The position numbers and the translations under genes are program-made. Below, piece after piece: positions 30,553-41,019 of a stretch of DNA of 53,971 nt. Origin of the DNA: Dicyema japonicum (lineage: Eukaryota > Dicyemida > Rhombozoa > Dicyemidae); the NCBI GenBank assembly GCA_011109175.1, contig RDEW01000094.1, positions 51,350 to 105,320 of the forward strand, written 5' to 3'. Position 1 is the first letter of the stretch; every line of letters starts with the position of its first letter. The notes below the pieces were generated by a model, which searched no databases, was not told where the DNA came from, and saw only the letters and a list, made by a program, of their open reading frames with translations.

Positions 30553-31857
30553 ATGATCTATGCCGAAGAAAAGCACGAAAAAGACATGTGTGCAATAGAG
30601 CCACGTCACCAGCTCAACCAAAAAAAAACTCTACGCAAGACACTATCACTTATAGTGCTGAACAGGATTGGATCTGACATCGAGAACTTTCTCTCTCACG
30701 GTCAAAGCGGATTCAGGTCAGGGAGATCTACAGCTGATGTGGTCTGGGGACATCGATGGCTTTGTACAACACATCAAAAGTACAAGGGGGCTATTAGCAT
30801 TCTTGGCATAGACATGTCCAAAGCCTTTGACTCTATACACAGAGGGAGACTTTTGGATATCTTGGAGAAGTTGGTTGACGAGGAAAGTGTCAGAATGATC
30901 CGTCTATTACTTGAAACAACGCAACTAAGTGTACGTTTTGGAAATTTGGAGTCTGACCCATTCAAGACAACGTTCGGGGTACTGCAGGGAGATTCCTAGT
31001 CACCGGTACTTTTTGTGACATATCTGGAGGCGGCACTCAGAGACTTCAGACTATTAATTGGCGATCTACCTCAAACTGAAGTGATTTATGCAGATTATAT
31101 CAACTATATATCCAGCGACGAGAAAACATTAAACTATATACGGACAAGGATGCCAGATGTCCTAGAAAAATGGTTCATCAAAATCAATACGGAAAAGACG
31201 GAGACAACTACCATACGCCGTGAACTAACCCGAACTGATGAAAAATGGAGATACTAAAAAATTGGGGTCGTTGCTGGAGACGCTGAGGATGTCACTAACA
31301 GGAAGATGTTGGCCGTCGCGGCCTTTAGAAAAATGGGAGTAGTCTGGAATCATCGTAAACAAATTAGCACACAATTACGTGTGAGACTATACAATGCCTT
31401 CGTGAAACCAGTCCTAATGTACAACGCTGCAACCTGGGGTGTCTCAGAAGCGGTAATGGACAAACTAGATGCCTTCCATCGTAAACAACTCCGACTGTTG
31501 CTTGGCATCAACTGGCCAAAAAAAATTACAAACAAGAATCTATACAAAGTATGTAATACAAGACCATTGAGTCTGGATATCCTTGAATCAAGATGGCGTC
31601 TGTTTGGTCACATCCTTCGAATGAGCCAGATGACGCCTGCTAAAATAGCAATGGAGAACTATTTCTGCCCAGAAGTGAATACCTCGTTCCGTGGAAGACC
31701 TCGCATAACTTTGCCAGAGGTTCTACACAAGGACCTGACCAATGTAGGACGAAAGCTGAAAACAGGAGATGATCTGGATACGCTCGGAATAACTGCCAGT
31801 AACCGCGGAGCATGGAGGAAGTTAGTCAAGAGAATTGTGGGAGAAAGAATAACCTGA
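30553..31857 (+). pseudogene. Reverse transcriptase of a further non-LTR family, 5'-truncated
   Basis: Three consecutive plus-strand frames. The first has GQSGFRSGRSTADVVW, motif A (GIDMSKAFDSIHR) and the start of motif B (GVLQGDS), then a TAG where most relatives have leucine. The second carries YADYINYIS, so the YADD catalytic pair has lost one aspartate. The third (31306-31857) is the thumb and C-terminal part (MLAVAAFRKMGVVW, FGHILRM) ending near 31857. No endonuclease is present and the N-terminus is cut. It differs clearly from the other RTs here; the clade is uncertain. An 11-bp direct repeat ATCTATGCCGA flanks it (30556-30566, 31930-31940). Confidence 0.75.
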
Positions 31858-31904
31858 AGAAAAATACGGCACAAGCGGAACCTTAATTAAATAAATTACA
31901 TTTT

Positions 31905-32400
31905 TGGTTCTTCGAAAGTGCTATTAATAATCTATGCCGAGGACAAAAAGGTGCGCCAGGAATTTGGTGGGATTATTGCTGTGATCGATAACCAGAAGAA
32001 TAGTTTTATAATTGGTGCAGGTATTTTCCGGAAATTAGACAATTTTTATATCCCCAGTAAAATAAAGGGCTTTTACATAGGATATGATTCCATTAGAGAT
32101 GACAATCTCTTAGTCAACTAGTATGGAAAGACTCAAGTGACCATCTAAATATATTTTCCAGGCATTAACTTTCTGGGGTAAAGAAGAAATAGACAAGAAC
32201 GGGGAGTGCTCATTTATATATGGCGGAACAGGCAAATGGGCTATAATTGTGAAGAGAAAAAGAATTTATATTTAAAAATTTATGATTATTATTTAACAGG
32301 TCAGCAAAGCAGAAGCAAATATTTGGCTGCTTATCAAGTAAAACCATTGAGATGGAATGCACTGATTAAAAATAACGTCACTTAATTTGAAATTTAATGA
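31905..32400 (+). other. Possible remnant of an unidentified split coding region
   Basis: The frame 31918-32121 (67 codons) has protein-like composition (FGGIIAVIDNQKNSFIIGAG). Further coding-like pieces follow (TFWGKEEIDKNGECSFIYGG near 32165-32225, SRSKYLAAYQVKPLRWNALI near 32300-32370), separated by AT-rich gaps with GT...AG ends, for example a possible acceptor TTTTCCAG at 32153-32160. Given the tiny introns in WDR24 this could be a small gene or its remnant. I cannot name it and the exon joins are uncertain. Confidence 0.3.
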
Positions 32401-32409
32401 ATATATGAT

Positions 32410-32985
32410 TTTGATGAAAGCCAAAGACAGTGGATCGTTTAATATTAGTCAAGGAATTGTGACTGAGTATCAATAGGTGGTTCCTGATAAAGGAATTTTT
32501 ATTAATGCATAACCAGTTTCTAAGTACAATGATGTTAATTTCTACATAAAAAGGGTTTAATGAAAACACGCATTAAAATCATAATCCGGTTAAGCCACAT
32601 GTCCGGTGAATAACAATTTTCAATAGATCATCACATAAAATATCGTGAAGGTCCTCAAATTTCTTGACTAAAAAACAATAGAAACCATCGCAACCAGATA
32701 TTTCCAATTCGGTGAACATTCGATTATGTTCTTGATAAAGTCACGTGTTATATCCACTGAGACTCTTCTACTCCAGTTATACATTTTCGACAACGTTGAA
32801 AGATCTCTGACGTTCAGCTTCTCTCTCACGGTTCCCAAAAAGATAAACACTCATCTTTCCAATTGACAAACAGTATGCTGAGCATCACTGGTTAAGACTT
32901 CGATGGAATCTCCTGTTTAATTCGAGCACATAATTCCTGAATGCTATTCTCGACTCATGAATTGTGAGTCTTTTTTTCAGTACTC
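32410..32985. other. Unassigned DNA
   Basis: Only 60-67-codon frames without motifs. Nothing supportable. Confidence 0.4.
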
Positions 32986-33009
32986 TATACCATTTCAGGT
33001 TTAAAGTGG

Positions 33010-33093
33010 GTCTTACCAAAAGCAAAGTGGTACTTACCAAAAGCAAAGTGGGTCTTACCAAAATCAAAGTGGTTCTTACCAAAAGCAAAGTGG
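33010..33093. repeat. Four tandem 21-bp subterminal repeats of mariner-1
   Basis: Units of the form TCTTACCAAAAGCAAAGTGG with one or two changes each. They probably represent multiplied transposase-binding sites. Only one unit is present at the other end (near 34264-34284). Confidence 0.85.
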
Positions 33094-33284
33094 AACAAAA
33101 ATTATTTAATAAACCATGTCATCATTATTTAACACCGATGAAGCCAACCTCTGAATTCTAGCAATTACGGTGTTGCATAAAGATGGAGTGATTATACATA
33201 ATGAGTTAATCATACTTTCTTCTAACTTTTGAAGTCGAAACTCCGTAGTTGACAAAGCTTCTTGTCTCACACCATCCAAAATAT

Positions 33285-34129
33285 TTTTCATATCTGTAGC
33301 AATGTGTCTTTTACATCAGCTTTAAAAACTGACCAAATATTCTCAATTGGGTTGAGCATACGGCTATAAAGACCCAATCTTAAAATTTTATTTCCGATGA
33401 ATTCATTATCTCTGACAATTTCTTCAATTCCTGAATGGCATGGAGCATTGTCTACTACTAGCACTACTGGAAAATTGTAAACTTCCCTGGCTTTTCGTAG
33501 ACAAATTCTCACCCATTCAGGCGGATTCTTTATTAAAGATCCACGTTGAAATCATAATGCAACAATCCAAGGGACCCGATGCAACCAATGAAATGTACAT
33601 TGGCACCTCGCGAACTTGTTGCAACGACATTAGCCCTTGTTCCTTTTTTGATCGACCCTTTTTACGGGATATGTGCATGTTTATATTTGTTTCATCCATA
33701 AATAATATTGGAATTTCCTCCGATTATATTCCCAATAATGAAGTAAATTTTTTTCTTTATTTAATTCACTATTTCCTTTCTCTGGTTCATACCTGATATC
33801 TTTCAAAGAATAACAGCACCGTCCAAGTGGACTCGAATGGTTTTTTTGAAACATTTAAGCTGAAATTAGAATTTAAAAGAATTCTCAAGTCTCAAGAGTA
33901 ATCCTAGGGTTAATTTCGAGTGTTCAACACAATAATCTTTATGTTATCAAGAAATTTTTGCTTTTGACCCCCTCGCTGATCAGGTTTGTTTTTTCAACCA
34001 ACGATAAGTAGTAGTTTTCGGAACATCGAGAGATTTTGCAAGTTCCCTCCAGTCACCATCTCCCTCATAAGCCCCGATAATAAGATTTTTCTTACTTGCA
34101 GCTTCAGACTTTTTTATTTGCGCAGGCAT
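33285..34129 (-). pseudogene. DDE transposase of mariner-1, frameshifted
   Basis: Starts at the methionine of MPAQIKKSE (34129). A helix-turn-helix DNA-binding region follows (WRELAKSLDVPKTTTYRWLKK), then a stop at 33980. Catalytic parts: DETNINMHISRKKGRS near 33690 (first D), VLVVDNAPCHSGIEEIV near 33450 (second D) and SRMLNPIENIWSVFK near 33340 (E). Thirty-five residues separate the second D from the E (DD35E). The middle part between the HTH and DETN is mostly unreadable. Several frameshifts and stops make it inactive, although the catalytic triad is still visible. Confidence 0.8.
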
Positions 34130-34339
34130 ATGTATAAAAAAATGAAATATTTGCACAGACATGCAAATATATAGGTTTTTGCTTAGTCACTTTTGCAATT
34201 GATCTCGAAACTTTTGCAATTGAAATTAATCTTCATCCTATAACAAAAAAATAATTTTTGTTCCACTTTGCTTTTGGTAAGACCCACTTTAAACCTGAAA
34301 TGGTATAGTTTTGTCTGTAATGGCTGCAACTACGATGGC

Positions 34340-34870
34340 AAATTCTCCCTTTCGTGAGTTCTTATATCCATAAGATGCAAGTATATTCATCATTCTTTTT
34401 TATCCTCCTTACTCTTTAGTTTTTTCCAGTATTCTCCCTACATTACATAATGTTTGTAACTTCCACTTAGACGCCATATGTCATCCGTATATAATGTCTG
34501 TTACTTCGTTGAGGTCCCTGGGTCGTTGGGGATCCATATAATTTGCAATGGCTGCATTCAATGCAGTAAGCACATCGTTCTGCTTAGGGATCCCTCACCT
34601 TAAACAATTTCGTGACATTTGAAATGCTCTTTCAGGTCGAAAAACTCTCATTGAAGGTGTCGGCAATCAATTGCAATCCACCAAGAGGAATCTTCTCGAA
34701 TCTTATTTTGTAACAGCCAACGACTTCACTCGTCCACTGAAACTTGTCATTGTGACAAACAAGAGCGATCACTGTCCTCAGAGGTAGTGGGTGGTCGAGT
34801 ACAGGCTGTTGTGGTCCACCACTAACCCCAAGTGGTTCATGCAGCCCTGAAGCCAAATGTCCTACTTCGG
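34340..34870 (-). other. Unidentified conserved coding region, left copy
   Basis: The frame 34856-34632 reads PLRTVIALVCHNDKFQW, TSEVVGCYKIRFEK and GGLQLIADTFNE. The right-arm copy keeps the same protein with few changes. Downstream (34600-34340) further frames read LTALNAAIANYMDP, RDLNEVTD and MNILASYGYKNSRKGEF, suggesting more exons separated by short gaps. I do not recognise the family. It could be a host gene with very short introns or part of an unknown element. Frames differ between the arms near its start. Confidence 0.4.
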
Positions 34871-35093
34871 ATAATGTATCTCTTCCATCAAATCAGTAGG
34901 AAGGCCAACAGGATTTGTTTCCGTACTTGAGAAAACTGACATACAATCAACCACACCAGACACACACGTTTTTTTATTACAGGTTTTTCCTATTTGTTTA
35001 ATAACTTTGTAAAAAAATTTACTAACTTTATCAAAATGTTTAATAACTTTGTCAAATATTTATGGGATTATTATATATTTATTGGACTATTAA

Positions 35094-37465
35094 TAATATT
35101 GGTCAACGCGTATTTCCCACCGTTGAGTTCCTGCTCTTCCAGTGTTCCCAGATTGACTTTCTCACATCACTGAAGAATGTGATTATCAGTGGTGACTTCA
35201 ATGCGAAACACCTACTGTGACTGACAGGACAAACCTACGACAAAAGAGGGAAGATGATAATTGAGGACCTACACAGCCTATGTATACTCAACGATCCCGC
35301 ATTCCATACAAGAACACTTACTGGACGTAACAATAAACCTTCTTCTATCGACATCTCACTATCATCACCGTCCTTGTCCCCTCTTATTGACTGGTCAGTG
35401 AATATGACACCCGGAGTGACCACAATCCAATATGTTTGGAGGTCAAAACGGGGTCACGGATAAAAGGACAATGTCCAACGATAACTAATTACAACCTTGC
35501 GAATTGGGAAGGATTCAAGGATTACGTCGATAATTGCATTGGACTATTAAATTTCCCCATTGTTCCCTCCGTCGAACAATTAGTGAAATGGTTCAACTCC
35601 ATAAACGCTGCAAAAGAAGTACACTCCTATGGGGAGGCAACCTACGTCATCAAAACGTTTCAACACAACGACGAAACATCTGATCAGAGAACGAAATAAT
35701 CTAATGATAGTAAAATCGCCAACAGAAAAGAACATCAGAAAAATACGAGAATTGAACAGAGAGATCGACAACACATAAAGGCAGAAAATGCAAATAGATG
35801 GACGAGACTATCGAAGCTCTCTGCAAAAACCCCCCAATGCAGAGAGTGTGGAAGTGATCAAGAACATCAAAAGATCCTCCCCAGAGAGAAAAGTCGAAGT
35901 CTACATAAAACCAGACACTCTGATAAAATATTACACATCTATCTCCTACAAGAAATTTTCAAAAGAACACCAAGTATTTCTGAAAAAGATTGAACCGAAA
36001 CGCTCCGATGACCGGATCCTATTTATAGTCAGGATGTTCGGAGAGCCATATCCAACAACTCAGAGGCCAAGGACCAGACAACATAACCACATGTGAACTG
36101 AGGCACCTGGGCCATCGAGCCCTGGAACTATTAGCCTATGTCTAACCTATCCATTAACACAAATACAATCCCTGAAATATGGAAGAAGTCTCTAATCAGA
36201 CCTATCCGAAAACCCAACAAACCAATAGATGAATTATCTTCCTATCGCCCAATATATATTTTAAGTCCGGTCTCAAGGATCCTTGAAAGGCTTGTTTTGG
36301 AATAAAATACAAGACTCAATCTCAATACCTCCGACCCAGCACGGATTCCGGGAACCATTCGACACAACACACCTTAAAACCCTCACACAATTCATTGCGG
36401 AAAGATTTAACTCCCCCAAACCCCATCAGAGGACAGTACTTATATCCGTGGACATCACAAAAGCGTTCGACTCAGTCCCTAGGAAACTCTAACAAAGAAA
36501 ATATTGAAACCAACATCCATCCGAACCTGAAACTTTGGCTTGGAAACTTCCTAAATGGAAGACGAGCACAAGTACTCTGCAACAACATCAAATCAAGATC
36601 TCGCTATTTCCCAAATGGAGTCCCTCAAGGCTCCCACTATCACCCCAACTCTTCAATCTCTACATAAACGACATGCCACAAACCTGTAATGAAAACTGTC
36701 TAATCTCTCCTATGCCGACGAAATCACTTTTGCTCCAAGGACAGAAGCATTCAATCAGCGACTCAGTTCTCAACAAATGCTTGACAAGCTGGAACTATGG
36801 CTCTCGAAGGAGACTCGACACATCAGCACAAAGTTTTCTGTCACGCTGTTTACCACTTAACAAAGACAGCTCTGTATCGAACCAAAAATTTTCATGAAGA
36901 ACGAAGCTATTCTATTAACAAAACACCGAAGATTCTGGGAGTAACCTTTGATCAGGGACTCACCTTTACCCGACATGTTGAAAACAAAGTAACTTCTGCT
37001 CTGAAAAAATGAGAATTTAAAAGTGCTCTCAAAAACACTTAGAGACCAAACTGCGGTTTTGCCACGATTTTTGAAACAATTTATCCGACCAACGATAACG
37101 TATGCAAGTGCTTCGTGGGCAATGCAGATTTCACGATCCTCCTCATTGAAACTATCCGCAATCGAGGAGACTGCAATAAGGTTAAAGACCAGAAAACAAA
37201 ATCTAGCCCATTGAAAATTTCTTAATCGAATTACAACGGAAACTCTTAAAGGATGCTATTTTACCGAGCTGCCCTCTATTCCATACACTATCAAATATCT
37301 ACAATCATACAGAAATTTTGAGCCGATGGCATGTCCAATGAGATGAGCTGTTCAGGATTCTCGACCCCGGACTCGTCCTTACCTTTGTCGATCTGGGATC
37401 ACGAAGTTAGATGAGAGCTTTTATTTCTTTCTCTTGATACAGTGATCCTGGAGGTAACAATAATA
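35094..37465 (+). mobile_element. CR1-like non-LTR element nested in mariner-2, left arm, 5'-truncated
   Basis: Flanked by ATTGGACTATTAA (35081-35093) and ATTGGATTATTAA (37466-37478), a probable 13-bp target duplication with one change. It starts within the endonuclease (VIISGDFNAKH near 35190, SDHNP near 35420). RT pieces follow: TAG-interrupted fingers, motif A (SVDITKAFDSVPRKL near 36470), motif B (NGVPQGS near 36620) and thumb (LGVTFDQGLTFTRHVENK near 36940). It is riddled with frameshifts; the right-arm copy is better preserved. Confidence 0.8.
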
Positions 37466-37509
37466 ATTGGATTATTAAGTTCCTATAAAAACAAATTTTC
37501 GCTCTAAAT

Positions 37510-37970
37510 GAATAGTTACAGGAACAAAAATACTACTGTATCCGAGGATAACCGAAAACTTATAAATAAATATGAAGCAGGGTTGGCTTATTCAAAAATA
37601 AGCAAAAACATCTGTATTAACTACCAGACAGTTGTTTCTAGCGTTAAAATACAAAAATACTGAAAGTTTTGCCTGCATCAATTCACAAGAGCGAGCAATT
37701 AAAAAATGTTGTATTAGGAACTGGCGTCCAATTAATTTTTAACGTGTATAGAGTATGAATTGTATTTTTGCCTCCTTATACTCCTCAACTTAGTCAAATT
37801 GAAGAGTTTTTTTCCGTTGAAAAAATAACATCAAAAAAAAAATTGTAGGAACTCTAAGGAATTAATAAACGCAATCCAAAACATCAGAGAAATTTCATCA
37901 GATGTGTGCAATAATTTGTAATTCCACATGCAGAGCTATTTAGTAAAGCATTGGCTAATGAGGAATTTTA
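37510..37970 (+). pseudogene. Transposase remnant of mariner-2, left arm
   Basis: The frame from 37510 (NSYRNKNTTVSEDNRKLIN, then SKISKNICINYQTVVSS) is a helix-turn-helix N-terminus. After a stop, a further frame near 37770 reads LPPYTPQLSQIEEFF, the conserved segment around the last catalytic acidic residue. The catalytic core between them is deleted. Confidence 0.65.
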
Positions 37971-38029
37971 ATTTACTGTTGTTTTTTTAATTAATTATTA
38001 AATATGTTTTTTAATTTGACCTATGACAG

Positions 38030-38160
38030 TTACTAAACATTTTGACAAAATTATTAAGTATTTTGACAAATTATTAAAAATTTTGACAAAATTATTAAAT
38101 TTTCTGACATTGTTAATAAATTTTATTATAAAAAAAATTTATTAAATAAAAAAAACCCTG
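38030..38160. repeat. Subterminal ~20-bp repeats, right end of mariner-2 (left arm)
   Basis: Four to five copies of TTTTGACAAAATTATTAA-like units. Inverted counterparts lie at 34995-35060. Confidence 0.7.
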
Positions 38161-38185
38161 TATTAATACAAATATAAATAATGAA

Positions 38186-40632
38186 TCACCCATTGCCATA
38201 AATGGTAGAACTGTGAGTAATAATGATAAAATACTGAAATTGTCGTGAAAATAAATAAGTTGCACAATCATGCCCACATCCAGAAGGACAGTAAGTGTTA
38301 GTTTCAAACCACTGTGTCATGTGATTCAGATGTCCTCCGTGTTTACATCCTTGACACCACGTGGTCAACCCAATAACCGGATTATTACTATAATAAACAC
38401 AAAAGTCACCATAAACTGCAAATAACCAAATAATCACCACATTTCTTGCATTTTGTTGATTTTCGCTCCATGACATCACAACTTGGCTTATTCATGCACC
38501 TCAATCGAAAAGTTGTGTTATTCTGAATTTCTTCCCCAATCTCAGAGAAACCCCCGAACTTAATGACCTCTGCTGAGACCATAAAGAGTTCGAATTTCTT
38601 TAACAAATCTCATAATAAGCAAATCGTGGACCAATATAGTTCATAATAAAATTCACCGCGTCTTTTCTTTTCAGAAAATCACCAAACCAGTCCATCCCCA
38701 ATGTGAGAATCATCGTGGATGCCATTTGAATGTCCCCCTCGAATAATTCCGGGAAGTACCTTCTCCACATAGTCTTCAATCGTGTCGACTGTGGATTCAA
38801 TAAGTACCCTACGAGCCTTAAACCTCGAATCAGTCTGAAGGGTGTTGTGAACGACTAAAAATAAGGCGAAAAAAACCCGTAAGCTGATCCTCCTCATTCA
38901 GAGTACTATAAGTGTACACTGGCTCTGTTTCATTGATAGTCTTCCTGCGTGTAATGGACACCTTTCTGAGATTGCGAGTAGTGAATAGTTTGAGGTCGGT
39001 TATCTGTCCCCTCTGGTATTCTTCCTGATAGTTTATACACTCCTCTAAGATTATTACCAGAGACAACCGTAAATTGACGATTCGTTGGGTTCCTCTTTAC
39101 TAGAGGCTATATATAGAAAATACGGAGTTTAAGCGAATTTATGACCTGCTTTAAAATCAACCAAGAAGCTTCGACTTCATCACGACCGAGTTTTTTGGCT
39201 ACGTTAGCGTTGTGTTGACATAAATAAAAGGGGTCACTTCCGTAGAACTTTAGTTGTTCAGCAGACTTGACAAACCAATCATTGGACTCCAGCTATGATA
39301 AATCAAACAAGGGTACTTCAGTCCGTTTTAGCGTAGTCTCTACTTTAGACCTACTCCAAGAAAGTTTCTTCTTGTCAGGTTTTTTTCGATCTGTTGTCTT
39401 TTCAAGATTGTAGGTGGTACAAGTCATCATTCCATCAATTTCAATGTCGATGCAATTCCTACTATATTGTGGTGGTGAAATTCTTTGAGCTTTTTGTAGA
39501 ACAAATCTGATCAACAAGTTACTGAGTCCACCAGAGAATAACTCCTCCCCAGACCGACCCCTCCAAGCAATGTCCACTGAAAGCTGTTACCACCACATAC
39601 TTATTTTGGTTTCCATATCAGAATGAATCACTCCATATGGAGAATATGGGTTCATTAGGTCCCAGATATTGATCATATTCTTATAGGTACCAGATAGGGT
39701 AGTGAACTGAGTCCTATGATTAAAAAAACGGTCTTACCTGTAACCAGGTCTCCATCTTACTTTAATGATATCTCCAGACCCAGAATTGATCTTGTTGACC
39801 TTTTCGGCGCTGTGGTCAAGGTCCCAAATCTTAAAATAAGATAAGTCTACAAAAATATTATTTTGTCCCTTTCCTGTAGAAACAATCACATTGTGGTCAG
39901 GATGCCAATCTATGCTATTAATTCGGCCAGTGTGAGCATGAAAATGACACACGTGTCTTTTAAAATTCCTTGAATCCCATATTTTGATTGATCCGTCAAT
40001 TAGAGCTGTGGCAATTAAGGATGACCCTGAATGTTTAGAGAATCTAACATCAGAGATTGCTAGCTCCTCTTGGAAAAATCTCTGGTTTCGTTTCACTCGT
40101 TTGTCCTTTAAGTCACAAATACTTCAACCATTATTTTAACCGCTCCTTTTTGGAAGGCCATCAATAGGTTGTGTTTGCTGAGTGGATCAAACGTTATGTG
40201 CGTGACTAGTCCATCCTTACTTGTCTTTTTGTCCACTAGTCGTCATAAATCAAGAGAACCTGTACAAGGTGACCGGATTTCTGCTCTGTTAATGTCCCAG
40301 TAAAACGCATTTCCTGAATCGTCTAGTGAAGCCAATACGTTGACTAAAGTGGTAAACTTGTAACTACCATTCTGTTTATTCCAACTAATGTCAGTGATAT
40401 TCTCAATTATCCCCCCTTCCGTGAAAGGTCGTAGCAGATTATGCAGTAGACAGAGACTGCCTGAACAAGAGTCTACCTTGTAGACTGAGAGTACTGAAAT
40501 GAATATCTTTAACACCTTTGCGACCTCCAATACCACAATAAGTTCCGGTTTTATCAGCAGTAAGCACATTAATGCACCATGGAAGTTGCTAGCGTACACG
40601 AGTGGCTTAAGATCATAGTCAGGCATCATCAT
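38186..40632 (-). CDS. WDR24: WDR24 homologue (GATOR2 subunit), left copy, 14 exons with 17-24-nt introns
   Basis: WDR24 is a WD40-RING-like subunit of GATOR2, which relieves inhibition of TORC1 at the lysosome when amino acids are present. Reading from the ATG at 40632 and removing 13 GT...AG introns leaves exactly 718 codons including the stop, about 717 residues (human protein ~790). N-terminal WD40 repeats include DGSIKIWDSRNFK, FHAHTGRINSIDWHPDHN and IKVRWRPGYR. The middle helical part has CQHNANVAKKLGRDEVEASW and GDIQMASTMILTLG. The C-terminus is the zinc domain: TKCKKC, ICSLC (formed only after splicing), WCQGCKHGGHLNHMTQWF and CPSGCGHDC. All acceptors are intact and no stop interrupts the spliced frame, so it is probably functional. 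The extra ~20 residues after CGHDC are unusual. Mariner-2 ends 26 bp past the stop. Confidence 0.88.
38388..40367 (-). other. Set of 13 ultra-short introns in WDR24
   Basis: Positions (minus strand, high to low) with length: 40344-40367 (24), 40236-40259 (24), 40106-40128 (23; a 17-nt alternative donor exists), 39830-39850 (21), 39714-39737 (24), 39577-39600 (24), 39293-39316 (24), 39107-39123 (17, least sure), 39045-39067 (23), 38855-38876 (22), 38738-38759 (22), 38609-38631 (23), 38388-38409 (22). All start GT and end AG. Each was placed because the flanking codons then align with conserved WDR24 segments. The first and fourth are multiples of three without stops. Confidence 0.8.
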
Positions 40633-40639
40633 TCGTAAC

Positions 40640-41019
40640 TACCACTATTATGTTATTATTTTTAAATATTAATTTTACTTTATTTCAAAAAAATAAAATG
40701 ATTTTGCTGAAATTACGTTTCAAACGATTTAGATCACATATAATTAAATTAATCAAGAACAAACCTTGACGAGTGACGAGTGACGCCGTCATCAGTGGAT
40801 ACTCACTCCGTGACTGGATTGTCAAAAAGGACCCACACACAAGAAAACGAAAAAAAAGTGAAGATCAATCCTTGGTTCTACAATTAGTTAAAATTAACTG
40901 TTCTTTACTTAAATAAAGTGTGTGTTTTGCCTATGCGGAGCAATAAATATTATAGCTTTCTTGAAAAGGCTAAAAAAGAACAAATCTGGGAGCCTGGGTT
41001 GAATTTGAATCGCCCCTCC
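40640..41019. promoter_or_regulatory. Upstream region of WDR24 (left), shared by both arms
   Basis: About 380 bp between the WDR24 start and a CR1-family fragment. It is duplicated in the right arm (44478-44861), so both copies carried the same upstream DNA. It contains a short direct repeat GACGAGTGACGAGTGACG at 40768-40785. No core promoter motif can be assigned safely. Confidence 0.35.

Larger units (their letters stand above)
32988..34305 (-). mobile_element. Tc1/mariner (IS630 superfamily) transposon, mariner-1
   Basis: Terminal inverted repeats start TACCATTTCAGGTTTAAAGT, with a TA target duplication on both sides (32986-32987 and 34306-34307). The length of 1318 bp is typical of the superfamily. 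The left end has four tandem 21-bp units; the right end has one. The transposase is on the minus strand and broken. The outer edge of the large inverted duplication falls inside this element, so the right arm has only its first ~355 bases. Confidence 0.85.
34980..38160 (+). mobile_element. Tc1/mariner-like transposon, mariner-2, with nested CR1-like element, left arm
   Basis: Ends begin CAGG(G)TTTTT in inverted orientation and are flanked by TA (34978-34979 and 38161-38162). Both ends carry ~20-bp repeats of the form TAATAACTTTGTCAAAATGT. The element sits 26 bp beyond the WDR24 stop codon. Its transposase remnant is near the right end; a CR1-like element occupies 35094-37465. Confidence 0.75.

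Noticed and set aside
39714-39737. Frameshift in WDR24 rather than an intron
   Set aside because: The segment has GT...AG ends, a T-rich interior and a 24-nt length like its neighbours, and splicing restores conserved codons exactly.
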